From Diphasiastrum complanatum (taxonomy: Eukaryota; Streptophyta; Lycopodiopsida; Lycopodiales; Lycopodiaceae): 64,000 bases of DNA. Below are positions 12,143 through 23,424 of the stretch, piece after piece. How positions within the stretch are numbered: position 1 is the stretch's first letter; each line of letters begins with the position of its first letter. The stretch spans positions 61,029,340-61,093,339 of the forward strand of contig CM055101.1 of the NCBI GenBank assembly GCA_029204225.1, given 5' to 3'. The notes under the pieces are model-generated. The model was given only the letters and a program-made list of their open reading frames with translations. It made no database searches and was not told where the DNA came from. A program made the position numbers and the translations under genes.

Positions 12143-12710
12143 TGAAGAAACGAAATGTTTTCAACTACAAAGCCTTGCTAGATTTCAGCCCTCAGCTTGA
12201 CGAAGATGTTCGTGAACTCGAACATCTGGAGACACGAAACACGAAGAGTTTTGCGAACACGAAAGTGAACGGAGACGAAGACGAACGGTTCGCTAACATG
12301 AAAGATCCACGAATGAAATTCCTTCACGGTCCAGTACGGAAGAAGACAGACAAGGTAAACGAAACTCGTTCAACGCTCACGCCCCAAGGAGTACCACCAA
12401 AGATCATGCAAGTACCCAAAAGTACAGTAGTCTGATCTAATGGCATGACATTAGCATATACTCCCTAGGTCGTGGCTAATCTGCCACTCTTGTAATTCTC
12501 TGGTTAGTTGTAATGCTTAATCACTCTAATCTTAGATTTACACAGAGAGACCGTACTTACTAGATTATACTTGACATATAGATCAAAACAGAATACACAT
12601 ACAGTGTAATGTAATAGTCTAATGCTAGTAAGCAATCAAGACAAAAAATACAGAATACTTGTCCGCCTGCGTGCGAAAACAATTCTGTCTAGGATCAAAA
12701 AATCCAACTG
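12143..12710 (+). repeat. Copia-2 LTR, left copy, truncated
   Basis: 568 bp match 19122-19688 with high identity, starting TGAAGAAACGAAATG and ending TCCAACTG, where similarity stops abruptly and gag of another element begins. The right-hand LTR continues about 437 bp further, so this copy lacks its 3' part. It interrupts the gag of Gypsy remnant A. Confidence 0.85.
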
Positions 12711-13585
12711 TCCCAAGGTGACCCTCGCCATTGCACTTGAAGCATAGGTTCTTCTTATGAGCTTCAGCTTTATCAATGCCACCTTGATGGTTTTTAAAGT
12801 TTTTCTTGGTTTTCTTAAGATTGTTGGAATTGGGATGTGTTTCACTAACAGCTTCCCTATCCCCCCTCTTAAATTGAAAACTTTTTTTCTGCTCATTAGG
12901 CTGTTGACCCCTAGGTGGCTTAGATGTGTCATCAAAGTATTTTGCAGCTCTAATAGCATCTTCTAGGTTTTTTGGATGGTTCCTACGAACATCCACTTGA
13001 TAATCTTTTGGTAACCCATCAATAAACATTAACATTTGTAGCTTAGGCGAAATGTCACTATAAAGTGGATTCAGGTACTCATGAAAATCTTGAATAAATT
13101 GTTCCAAACCTTTATTCATTGATAAATGACTCAACTTTTGAAAGTGTTCATAGTCATCTAAAAGTGGTAGAAAATAACCCCTAAAAAGCTTGCAAAAATC
13201 ATTCCATGTACAAGGTTGATTGCCCTTTGCAACTAAGTCATCCCACCAAACTAAGGCTCTTCGTTCAAGGAACATGGTGACAGTGGATAGCTTTTCAGAT
13301 TCAGGGAAATTGGTTCATGGCAAAGTATTTGTTCCAAACATTTAGCCAAGAACTTACCACTTGTAAGTTTCTATCCTTCATCTCCCCCTTAAACACTTTT
13401 ACGGGAGGTGGAACTACATGCTTCTTCTGATTGGCTAACCTAGACTCTAAGTCTTGGTTTTTTTTATTAGTTTCAAGAAGCTGCTTATTAGTGGCTTGAA
13501 TTTGTTGGTATAAAACTTCAAGAGCTTGTGCCACATTGGATGAGTTTGATAGATCGAATGTTGGGTTTTCATTGGTTTGATCCAT
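12711..13585 (-). pseudogene. LTR-retroelement B gag, frameshifted and truncated
   Basis: The minus-strand frame starts with Met at 13585 and reads through a coiled-coil-like N-terminus (LLETNKKNQDLESRLANQKK). After a frameshift near 13290 it continues as a retrotransposon gag capsid (RRALVWWDDLVAK, WNDFCKLFRGYF, MLMFIDGLPKDYQ). It ends inside a knuckle (CFKCNGEGHLG) that is cut at 12711 by the Copia-2 LTR junction. Protease, RT and integrase of B are absent. The capsid resembles Ty3/Gypsy gag. Confidence 0.8.
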
Positions 13586-14626
13586 TGGGGTTGCTTGTGT
13601 GTTTTCCTATTATGCAAATACAACAACAAGTGCTCAAATTAGAATGATAGAAATGCTTCAATTGTTACATCCAATGCAAATAAAAAGCATTTACTTCTAT
13701 TCATTAAATTTTTTTATTTGTAAGCTCAATCCAAGCCTACTATTTGCAAGCTTTATCCAAGCTTAAGAGGAAAACAACAACAAGCTACATTTGCCTTAAT
13801 CAAAAGCAAAGAATGAAAACCAAATCTTTATGTAAACTTCAATTAACTAATCCAAGCTAATGTTTACATAAAATTCTCATTCCCATTCCGACTCCATTTG
13901 TCATTTCAAAAGCAACCAAAGTTTTCACATTTCTCACTATTCTAGATTTCCAAAACCAAGAAACTAGTGTCTAAAAATGGATAACTAATGAAGCTTTATG
14001 AAAACTTCAATTTTCAGATCCGATTTTCAGATTTACAGGTCTGAAAATCAGAACTTCAAAATGACAAAAAATAGAATCTCAAAACTTGTTTTATGCACAA
14101 AGTTACACTACCATTCCCTTCCTACATTGCCATCTTCATGAAACTAGGAAATAGAAAGGTGTAACTAATGAAGTTTGAATGAAAACTTCACTTTTCAGAT
14201 CTGATTTTCAGATTTACAGGTCTAAAAACAGAACTTCAAAATGAAAATCAAAACTTCAAACACTTCATTTATGCAAAAAAAAATAAAAACACTAGTTTTG
14301 ATCAAAACACATAGCTAGAATCAATCTTTTTGCCAAAAAAAATTTGTGTATGTAAAGGAAGACTTTCTCTACGCATCCCACAAATCTTTTTTCAGAACTT
14401 TTAAAAATCCAGAGCCCACTTTAAAACTTCTCTAACATGATAAAAAATCAGCCCCTAATCAATTCTATAAGCATCACTACTCTCTTCCAAAGATAACTAG
14501 ATTCATTGGGTACTTCAACTACAAGCTTCCTACAACTAGAAAAGCCTATAATCTTTCCCAAAAAAATTTAGTTGGTGATCTTAATAGAACTTGAAGAAGG
14601 TTAGAAAGGTTACCATCCTTTGTCTA
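13586..14626 (-). other. Leader of retroelement B with internal direct repeat
   Basis: This AT-rich untranslated stretch lies between PBS and gag. A direct repeat of about 80 bp (around 13985-14065 and 14166-14245) shares TTTTCAGAT(C)...ATTTTCAGATTTACAGGTCT with a spacing of about 181 bp. No coding potential was seen. Confidence 0.6.
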
Positions 14627-14638
14627 GCTCTGATACCA
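14627..14638 (-). other. Primer-binding site of retroelement B (initiator Met tRNA)
   Basis: The minus strand reads TGGTATCAGAGC, correctly placed upstream of the minus-strand gag and next to the candidate LTR to its right. Confidence 0.88.
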
Positions 14639-14642
14639 CTTT

Positions 14643-15168
14643 TACAAGTAGAGGTGAGGAAGTCCTCCAAATCCAAGGTAGAGCCTCCAAATGTCCTCCA
14701 AGCAACCTGCAAGCTTCAAGATGCTCCCCAACTCCAAGCTAGGATGCCTCCCCTGCAAGTAAGGATCTGCAAGCCTCCAAGGATCTCTCCTCCACCTGTA
14801 CCCTACTCTTTAAACACAAGGATAGATAACAAGCTGGCCTCAAGTATTCACCACCCAACCCTAGCTAGATCCAAGCTCCAAGCAAGACCTATCTAGCACC
14901 CCCTTGCTAACCATTCACAAATCACAAGCATACCACAACATCTCATAGCATACTCAAGATCCAAACCCTACTTATGTCCCATACCATAAGCAAGATCCAA
15001 ACCTCAAGCATACTACCACAAGAAAGCACTCTACACACTAGTAGCAACACTAGAGCATAAGCAAAGCAAACAAGAGAGATCTCTCTCTCTCTCTCCCCCC
15101 CCCCAATGGGCGCCCTACTACCCTCATATATCGACCCTCCAATGCACTATGGAGTTCCATGCTCATCC

Positions 15169-15224
<56 letters not shown>

Positions 15225-15757
15225 AAGCCTAGGGGACTTAAAGAATCTCCAAGAGCCTCCATAGACTTATGGAATGTCAAGAGACTCCTTCCATAGCCTA
15301 TGACTCTTTGAATGCCTTTCTTGTGGGAGTTGGGAACTCAATGGACACTTTAGAAGGGCGCCCTCCTACTAGGTCCCATTGCCCAAGTTGTGCAAGTATA
15401 TTTTGGTCCTAGACCAATAAAGTGATATGGTTCAAGATTGAGGCCCAAGGTTTAGAAAAATAGTCATCCAATGACTTTCTAACACCTCTCTAGGTTCCAT
15501 ACCTCCATCCAAGCCATAGACACCTACCTGCCCTTAACCAAGGACACTAGTACATTAATCTAAGGCACATACTCTTAATACTAAGGGTACTCCTTCTCAA
15601 GGGTCACGTGACTCCATACCTCCAACTAAGGTATAGTCACTTGCATGTTCTTATCCAAGGGCACATACCCTTAATCCTAAGGGTACCTTGTCATTTAGCC
15701 CCCAACACTAAATGCACTATTAGGGGTCTAAAGTACTGCTAGTTATATAGGTATGTA
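14643..15757 (-). repeat. Candidate 5' LTR of retroelement B with TACA...TGTA ends
   Basis: The stretch between the PBS of B and the resumption of Copia-2 gag is about 1.1 kb. It begins TACAAG four bases from the PBS and ends GTATGTA, so its ends are TACA/TGTA rather than TG/CA. It contains no coding sequence, a (CT)n plus C run at 15081-15104 and a (GA)n tract at 15172-15214. The partner LTR is gone, so the boundaries rest on position only. Confidence 0.45.
15172..15214 (+). repeat. (GA)n microsatellite
   Basis: About 20 GA units, ending in GGGAGAGGGAGA interruptions. A shorter (CT)n and C10 tract lies nearby at 15081-15104. Confidence 0.9.
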
Positions 15758-16920
15758 ACAACAACAGACAAGGAGCTATGCGAATGGAGAGAGAAAAACG
15801 ACAAGGCAGTAGCCTTGCTATCATCTTCCATCGAAGATAGTCTCACATTTGACCTGGCTACACTCTCCAAGGCCAAGGAGATGTGGGATGCATTACTCGC
15901 CAGATTTTAGACGAAATCAAGAAGTCAGATCATGATGCTGGAAGATCAGTTGACGAATTTGTAGTGGGATGAAAAAGACCTCACCTCCTTCGTGAGAAAG
16001 ATGAAGGATCTAATTCTATCTCTACACAACTCTGGAGCAGAGAATGCAGTATCAGCTGAGAAGCAGCTCACGTACCAGTTGAGAGCCTTACCCAGATCTT
16101 TCCAGACGACACGAACCCTGCTCGCGAAAGATCCCGCCATGAACCTCGAAAAGGCGATTGTCGAGATTCGAGAGGAAGTCGAGGCCAGAGAACACCTTGA
16201 TCACAAGGATGGTTCTGACCAGGCCCTCTACGACAACAGAGAAAAATCCAAGAAACAATTCAGGCCTAAGAGGGAGTCGAATCAGAAGTAGGATCGTGAC
16301 CAACAAGCAGAGGGGACCAGCAAGAGCAACTGAAAGACAAAAGGGAGGTTAAAACAACAAGATACAAACAAGAAGACCTGCGTGAGATGCAGAAGAGACG
16401 GGCATACAATAGATACCTGTTGGCTCAATCCCAAGATTGAGTGTATCCATTGTCATAAGAAGGGTCATGCAGCCATGGATTGCTGCCAAAAACCAAGAAA
16501 CAGATCAACACAAAATAGACAAGAGAATAACAATAGTTCTTCCTATGTCGAGGAGCCCGAGAGCTCGAAGATGGGCAAAGAAAGAACGAACAGAAATTGT
16601 TCGATCGCCTACATCTGTGAAGATGTGTGGGCAGCATCAACATCTGACACACATGAGATGATCCTAGATTCAGGAGCCACCTCACACTTCGTGACATCAA
16701 GACGTATAATGTCTAATTTCAGAAGTGCGGATCCCTCAAGATTCATAGTTCTTGGAGATGTATCTAGACATCAAGTGAATGGCATTGGTTCACTGTGGCT
16801 CAACACCAACGGCAGAGACAGACGACTCGAAGAAGTTCTGTTCGTGCCAACCTTGCAGCAAGACTTGCTCTCTGTAGCAAGAATAGCAAATGCAGGGATG
16901 TGTGTGACGTTTTCTAACTA
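15758..16920 (+). pseudogene. Copia-2 gag and protease
   Basis: The gag UBN2 domain starts inside the reading frame (DKAVALLSSSIEDSL, ATLSKAKEMWDALLARF) and is interrupted by TAG codons near 15907 and 15961. It continues at 15992-16290 (DLILSLHNSG, EKQLTYQLRALP). After a frameshift, 16382-16920 carries two Cys/His clusters, including a canonical CIHCHKKGHAAMDC knuckle (CX2CX4HX4C). The retropepsin follows, with LDSGATSHFV and the LFVPTLQQDLLSVARI end. The first part of gag and the leader are missing on the left, where element B intrudes. Confidence 0.88.
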
Positions 16921-16930
16921 AGCATGCAAC

Positions 16931-18172
16931 GTGATTGACGCCAGCACCAGCACTCATATAGCTCAAGGCAGAAGGAAAGGCAACCTATATCATTTGAAGG
17001 TGCGCCTATCTGAAGATCAGATGCATCAGACCCATGACGACTCGCCAAACACTCTGTGGCACAAAAGACTCTGCCACATGAACTCAATGGCACTTTACCA
17101 AACAAGTGATCATGGAGTGATAACATGGGTCAACATCTCGAATGCAACCAGCTCGACAACCTGTGATGCATGTTTGAAAGGCAAGATGTCGCGCACTCCA
17201 TTCGTCAAAGACTCCTACAGAATGACAAAGTTTTGGGAGCTAGTGCATTCTGACATTTGTTCAGTAGGAGGTTTGAAATATTATATAACTTTCATTGATG
17301 ATTAAAGCAAGTTTGCCAGAGTGTATTTTATTCAAAATATATTTGAAGCACTCGATAAATTCACAAAATACGTGAATTGGACAGAGAGATGTACAGGCAG
17401 CAAGGTGAAGCGGATCAGAATGGATCGAGGTGGCGAATATATCTCGAATCGCTTCACTGACTTCTGCAATGATCGTGGTATCATTCATAGAAGAACTACA
17501 GCCTACACACCGCAGCACAATGGTGTTGCTGAATGAAAGAACAGGACCCTAATGGAAGCAGCCAGATGCATGATGGCCTACTCGAAGGCTCCAAGGGCAT
17601 TGTGGGCTGAAGCAGTAGCTACAGCCGCATACATCCAGAACAGGACAGGCAAATCTGGTGTTCCTCACACGACACCACATGAGCTATGGTCGGGTAGAAA
17701 GACCAACCTGTCTCACGTCAGAATCTTTGGCTTTGTAGCATATGCACGTATTCCTGATAAGCTTCGAAAGAAGCTTGATGAGAAAGCCGAGCAAGGATTT
17801 CTAGTAGGTTATGACAATAATTTGTCATACTACAGAGTCTACATGCCAGACACGAACATTGTGAAAACAGTGAGGGATGTCAAATTCGACGAGAGCAGGA
17901 CTATGGCCAACGAAGATCTTGTCAGCTACGAAGTTATGGAGAGACAGTACTATGACCTGCCACTAGTGATAGAGGGAGCAGCAGATGAACACGAAAATGA
18001 AGATTTTCGAGTCGTCTCCCATTCAAGCGATGAATCTGACGAAGAAATATGCGAGAGGCAACTTGCTGCCGCAGTTCCTGTAAACCAAGATGGTTTCGGA
18101 CCGAGCAGAGCAGACAAGGGCAAAGGCATAGCTTTTTTAGGAGGATCTCCCAGAAGGTCGACAAGACCATGA
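16931..18172 (+). pseudogene. Copia-2 integrase and linker
   Basis: The zinc-binding HHCC region (LWHKRLCHMN, CDACLKGKMSRTPF) precedes a core with the first two catalytic aspartates preserved (VHSDICS near 17248, RMDRGGEYISNRF near 17420). Two in-frame stops follow FIDD (17303) and VAE (17534), the latter just after the catalytic Glu. The downstream frame 17552-18172 continues EAARCMMAYSKAPRALWAEA and RIFGFVAYARIP, the usual Copia integrase C-terminal part, then an acidic Ser-rich linker. Only the two stop codons separate these pieces, so the domain decayed slowly. Confidence 0.9.
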
Positions 18173-19121
18173 AGAGTGCCAGCAAAATATGTGCCAGGCA
18201 GCTCAGCTTCCACATCAGAAGAATTTTGCGGGTTCAATGGCAAACCACAGACATTCGAGGAGGCGATTGAAAGTCCAGAAAAGGACAGATGGATCCAAGC
18301 CATGAATGAAGAGATGGAGTCCTTGAGGAAGAACCAGGTATGGACGTTGGAGCCATTACCGCGTAAGCGCAAGACTGTCAAATGCAAATGGGTCTTCAAG
18401 CTCAAATACGGACCAGACGGGAATGTGTCAAAATACAAGACAAGACTGGTAGCGAAGGGTTTCTCTCAAAAATACGGTATTGACTATTCTGAAACCTTCT
18501 CTCCTGTCATCAAACATTCGTCCCTACGTCTGTCATTTGCATATGCAACAGCTTATGACCTCAGTATCCACATTAAGATGGCCTTCTTACATGGCGAATT
18601 AGACGAAGAAGTCTACATGGATCAACCCCCAGGATTCATCTCGAATTCACTTCTTGAATACGTATGCAAAGTGCATAGAAGCATCTACGGTCTGAAGCAG
18701 TCAGCCCGACAATGGTACAAGAAGAAAGATCAAGCCCTGAAATCATTAGGATTCAAGCCTTTGTTGGCTGACTCCAATGTGTATGTCAGAATTACAGATG
18801 GGCAGATCATCATAGTGGTTGTATATGTGGACGACACTCTGATACTTTGCAGGAGTGAGCAGCTAATTGCTGAGGTGAAGACAGACATCTCGAAACAATT
18901 CGAGATAGTGGATCTGGGAGAAGCCAGGTGTTACCTAGGCTTGCAAATTGAAAGGGACTACGAGGGAGGTAAGTTATACCTTCACCAGTCCAGATACACC
19001 CAAAAGATCCTAGAGGACTTTGGGATCCTAAACTGCAAAGGAGCGAACACTCCAATGCTCGCAGGGGAGAGACAAAGGAGCAGTCTCGGGATCGTAAAGC
19101 TATCATGCTTTGAGAGGGAGT
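18173..19121 (+). pseudogene. Copia-2 reverse transcriptase, RNase H deleted
   Basis: An almost clean RT frame spans 18176-19070. It has CKWVFKLKYGPDGNVSKYK, ETFSPVIKHSSLRL, KMAFLHGELDEEVYMDQPPG, SIYGLKQSARQWY and the catalytic YVDDTLIL. The first catalytic Asp is replaced, since the usual QMDVKTAFL-type motif reads HIKMAFL. After ANTPMLAG the frame leaves Copia similarity and runs into the LTR at 19122, so the C-terminal RT connection and all of RNase H are missing. Confidence 0.9.
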
Positions 19122-20125
19122 TGAAGAAACGAAATGTTTCCAACTAGAAAGCCTTGCTAGCTTTCAACCCTCAGCTTGACGAAGAATGTTCGCGAACTCG
19201 AACATCTGGATACATGAAACATGAAGAGTTTCGCGAACACGAAATTCAACGACGAAGACGAACGGTTCGCGAATACGAAAGATCCACGAACGAGATTCCT
19301 TCGCGGTCCAGTATGAAAGAAGACAGACGAGGTAAACGAAACCCGTTCAACGCTCACGCCCCAAGGAGTACCACCAAAGATTACGCAAGTAGCCAGAAGT
19401 ACAGTAATATGATCTAATGGCATGACATCAGCAGATACTCCCTAGGTCGTGGCTAATTTGCCACTCTTGTAATTCTCTGGTTAGTTGTAGATGCTTAATC
19501 AATCTAATCTTAGATTTACACAGAGAGACCGTACTTACTAGATTATACTTGACATATAGATCAAAACAGAATACACATACAGTGTAATGTAAGAGTTTGA
19601 TGCTAGTAAGCAATCAAGACAAAAAATACAGAATACTTGTCCGCCTACGTGCGAGGACAATTCTGTCTAGGATCAGAAGATCCAACTGGTGCTAGTAAAG
19701 CGAGACGATTACTCGTGAGAGAACCGCGTTTCCCTCACGCCAATGCACTATGTGGGTATGCACGTAGTGCTCAAAGAATCAGAGAAAAGAAATCAATAGA
19801 CGATATTGTAGCCTTTGCGCACATATCAATTCATGTTGTGTTTGATCTCGAATGCAAATGTTTCTGCTGTTAATCGCGTGTCTGAGTTTCTTCTTGTTCA
19901 TTTTGAATTCCGCACTTTGGTTGAAACTATGTTGAATGCTGTATTAATTTTATGAACGTAGATAAGTAGTAATTGACTACACTCTGGAGGATTGTAGGAG
20001 TGATTCAGTTGGCAGTGTCCAGCGATCGCATCTGAACTCCATCCGAGCTGAAGAGAGTCGTGACTGATTCGCCTTCGCGAAACTTTCACGAATCCGACGA
20101 ATTCATCAATCATCACACATCCCCA
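19122..20125 (+). repeat. Copia-2 LTR, right copy, full length
   Basis: It starts TGAAGAAACG directly after a purine tract (GAGAGGGAG) and ends CCCCA a few bases before a PBS, giving about 1,004 bp with TG...CA ends. Its first 567 bp match 12143-12710. It contains many TTCGCGAA-like dyads in the first 200 bp. The 3' edge is set only by the PBS position. Confidence 0.75.
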
Positions 20126-20129
20126 ATAG

Positions 20130-20141
20130 TGGTATCAGAGC
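20130..20141 (+). other. Primer-binding site after the Copia-2 right LTR
   Basis: TGGTATCAGAGC on the plus strand sits 5 bases past the LTR end. A PBS belongs after a 5' LTR, so this LTR is followed by the start of another internal region in the same direction. Confidence 0.85.
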
Positions 20142-20183
20142 ATATCACAATTCTCTTCTCATCAGTGATCGACCGTTTGGTGG

Positions 20184-20390
20184 GGGCATACTCAATCAAA
20201 AACAATTTATGGAATTCCTCACCGAAGAGTACCAAGGATTACACAGTAAGCAGTTGGATAATGATTACGAATACGACACTATGGACAATACCTAGAAACG
20301 ACCCATCTTCACATATTGTAAACTACAATACCGTTCTGGGATGATAAGAACTATATCAATGGTCTGAACAACATTGACAATAAATAGACC
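20184..20390 (+). pseudogene. Possible gag start belonging to the LTR at 19122-20125
   Basis: An ATG at 20202 opens a 28-codon frame (MEFLTEEYQGLHSKQ...), then stops. A neighbouring frame has FWDDKNYINGL, loosely like the Copia gag N-terminus. The rest of gag is not found downstream. Weak support. Confidence 0.3.
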
Positions 20391-21311
20391 TCACCCCCCT
20401 CTAACCATACTTCTGGAAGCTTACAAAACTTCCATTGGCAGGAGGATCATAGAGGGATTGAGCGGGCCACAAGGGTTGGAAGTGGTTTTCCTCGATTCCT
20501 ACCGTAAAGGTAGTGTGGCCCTTCCCCTTTTAGGACTTTCTAACAAGACAAATCCCCACCAGAAAAGGAACTTACATTGGTGCATCTGTCGGGAGCATTT
20601 TTTCGAACTACACCAAAAACTACTGGTTGAAGGTCATACTAACACCATGGACTACCTAGATCACGTTTAGCAAAATTTCGATTAGTTGATTAGGGCAAGC
20701 AAAAGAGGATCTCCGAGTTCACCATAGCAAAGGTAGCTATCGTCTCATGTACCTTAGCCAAGATGATTTCACCCAGCTACTTTAGATGCCTAGAGACTTG
20801 TCTTTGCCAGGAGAGCTGGTAGAGCGAGACTACAAAACGAAACCCAATGAATTGAATACAATGAGCCCTTGTTTAGAATATAGGTTGAAAATCAGTTAAT
20901 CCTACCCGTATTCTACAAAAGCAAACTTTGTAATGTTGTTTGAAACGGTGGGTGCACTAGGTATAAAAATCCTCAGTAAGATTTAAGATCCGACAATACT
21001 GTTAAGTTCACTAGACACAATACCAACAATATGATAGACACCAAGCCATAGGGTACCAAGTTAGGACATAAACTTATAGTTAGTACAGAATGGAAATCAT
21101 TGTGAAACCAAGGGTTAGGGTGAAAGCCCAAGCTCTGAAACGAAATTGCCATCATATGTTTCGCCAACACTAGCAACCAGGAGAAATGGAACTTGGTATA
21201 AAGCACCGATGAATATCGTGCATGGGTATGGATGGATCAGAATCGAAAAGAGACTAATGACCAAGTAGAGCTAGTTAGAACATATGTAGTACTAATCAAC
21301 GAAGTTTGGGA
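20391..21311. other. Unassigned sequence left of the Gypsy array
   Basis: A 98-codon frame at 20374-20670 has no recognisable family. The rest is broken by stops. This is the target DNA into which the Gypsy array inserted. Confidence 0.4.
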
Positions 21312-21316
21312 GACTT
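21312..21316. repeat. Target-site duplication of the Gypsy array, left copy (GACTT)
   Basis: GACTT immediately precedes LTR1 and is repeated at 45462-45466 immediately after LTR3, 24 kb away. Confidence 0.82.
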
Positions 21317-22047
21317 TGTTAGCTGATGCCATGCCCCGAGGTGTCGATGCAGAGCCTCTCCACTCAAAAGGGCTTCTAGCAGAGATGAAGTTGAGAGCCG
21401 AGTTTGAGAGCACGAGAATTATAGTGCTAGGCTACAATATACAGTGTGAGCCCCATGGTACGTCCTGAAAGATGGATAACCATGTGGGAGCTAGCAAATT
21501 AGATTATCTCAACTTAAGTTATGTTTTTTTAATAAGGAGGCCTCCTATTATCTAGTAAGAGGTGGAACTCAAATTATTACAGATTGGTTTAGTTTAGCAA
21601 TAATCTGCACTCTGTAAGCAATAATGAATCAATCTGAAACAAAATTGTAGAACATTAAAAAATCGAGTTCCTGTCAGATCATTGTCTAAGATGAGCTACC
21701 ATTATCAAATAAGGATCTGCATGAGGTCATTGTTGTGCCTCTGACAGGCGGGTACAATACTCTTATACTACAAAATTAGATTCTGAGACTGAACTGCAGA
21801 TAGATTGATTTGTAGTCTCGTGAATCCCTGCCATACTGAACCTCTATCAGATAGAAATCGAGTTTTTATTGAGTAGATTCAGACAGAGGACCAGTGTGCT
21901 AGCCATTGAGAGGCAGAGCCAGTAGATTCCAGCGCTGCCAATGTAGGAGCGAGTAGAAGAATCTGCTGCTATCTGAGTAGATCCTGCTGCAAACGTTGAA
22001 TAGAAGCGGCTGCAAATGTTGAAGTAGAACGAGACCCATCAGCAAAT
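21317..22047 (+). repeat. Gypsy array LTR1 (internally deleted)
   Basis: It starts TGTTAGCTGATGCC and ends GCAAATA (the expected final CA is mutated to TA; LTR3 has AAACA). It is 731 bp against 1,206 bp in LTR3. About 475 bp corresponding to 44527-44998 are missing, with TTTAGTTTAG microhomology at the junction near 21584. Confidence 0.88.
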
Positions 22048-22048
22048 A

Positions 22049-22061
22049 TTGGCGCCAGTTG
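22049..22061 (+). other. Gypsy primer-binding site of INT1
   Basis: TGGCGCCAGTTGG directly follows LTR1, the usual place and TGGCGCC start of plant Gypsy primer-binding sites. The donor tRNA was not determined. Confidence 0.7.
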
Positions 22062-23424
22062 GCTTTGAAAATCTTCTTGTATTTCGATCCACAGAACTCG
22101 TTTTTCAGTTTTGAATCGCTTTTGGTTGCTTGTTTGCTATCGTGCATTTCTCACTTTTCCAAGCTCGCATTTCAGATTCTTCTTTCTCAGATCTTAAATC
22201 GCCTCAGAACGCTCCTGTTGATCCTTCATACCCGTGCAATCTGACACACCACGTTCCAGAAATCCACCGCCATCGCTTGTTGCATTTCTGGACACCGACA
22301 ATCCAAAAAATTGAATTTTCATCTTTTTCGAGTTTTTCAAGTTTTTCACTGCTTCCACCGCTGCACCGCTCTTTTGCACCGCCACTACAAAAATTCGATT
22401 TTCTCGATTTTTGAATCCGCCGTTTATTCGATTTTTGATTTCTTCTATTTTATCGCATTTTCTCGATTTTTCGATTTTTTTGTTTTTTTGCATCCGCTGC
22501 TCATAGCATCCGCCAAAAAATTCCATCCGCCTAAAAAAATTTGCATCCGCCAAAAAATTCCATCCGCATATTTTTCCATTTTTTTCGAATTTTTTGACAT
22601 TTGCATCCGCCAACAACCCCATCCGACAATTTTAAAATTTTTCGATTTTTACGGGTTTTTTGAAATTTTCAAGTTTCTCTTGTTTGTTTCGAGTTTTTTT
22701 TTCAATTTCGATCCGACGTGCATCTGACAATAATTTATAACAAAAAAAAACAGTTTGATGAGGACGGTTCCCTCTGAAGATTGCATCCGACGACTGCCCA
22801 ATAAGATTTTCTACGATTTTCGAATTTTTGAGATTTTCGAGATTTTTGAGTTGTCTTGATCCCTCTGAATTTTTTGAGTTATTTTTTCGATTTTCTTAAG
22901 AAAATTTTGAGTTTTTCTGAATTTTTTGAGTCTATTCTCTTTTTCGAAACTTTTCCAAAAAATTGGGTCCGACGATTCCATTCGACGAACTGCACAAAAG
23001 GACTTTCTCTGACGATTGCATCCGACGACCTACCAAAAATCTGTCTGACGTTTCCATCTGACAGGTTTTGGTATTTTTCAGATTATTGAACTTTCTTTAC
23101 TTTTTCTAGCTGTTAAAAAATTTTCGAGTTTCCATCTTTTTTGAGTTCTCCGATTTTCGATTTTTCAAACTTTCTGATTTTCAAATTTTTTCGAGTTTTT
23201 TAGATTTTCAAATTATTCGAGTTTTCTAGTTTTCTGATTTTCGAGTTTTTTTTAGTTTCTCAACTATATCTATATTTTAGAGTTTCTGATATTTTTCATG
23301 ACTTTTTTTTTTCAAATTTTTCAGAATCCTTCAATAAGCTAGAGTGAGGAACTGTAAAATATATTCCAAAAAATATTAAAAAAAAACCAAACAAAACAAC
23401 AACAAAAAAATTCACCGAGTTCTC
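22062..23424 (+). other. INT1 leader, T-rich with CATCCGC and TTTTTCGA repeats
   Basis: About 1.36 kb without coding capacity. From 22300 on it is a T-rich array of degenerate TTTTTCGA/GATTTTCGAG units. The motif CATCCG(C/A) recurs at least ten times between 22490 and 23060. The leader ends 25 bp before the gag ATG. Confidence 0.75.

Noticed and set aside
12718-12722. Second GTGAC match that would make 12143-12717 a solo LTR
   Set aside because: The flanks belong to two different gags (capsid of remnant A, knuckle of B), and similarity to the other LTR stops at 12710.
20060-20064. GTGAC matching the 5 bases before the left Copia-2 LTR (12138-12142), as a target duplication
   Set aside because: It falls inside the LTR as defined by the PBS at 20130, and a 5-base match in several hundred bases is expected by chance.
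20374-20670. 98-codon frame as a gene
   Set aside because: No recognisable motif, no codon or splice support, and it lies in stop-rich DNA between two retroelements.
22194-22727. 138-142 codon frames on both strands in the Gypsy leader
   Set aside because: Phe/Ser- and Lys-rich translations of the T-rich leader between PBS and gag.
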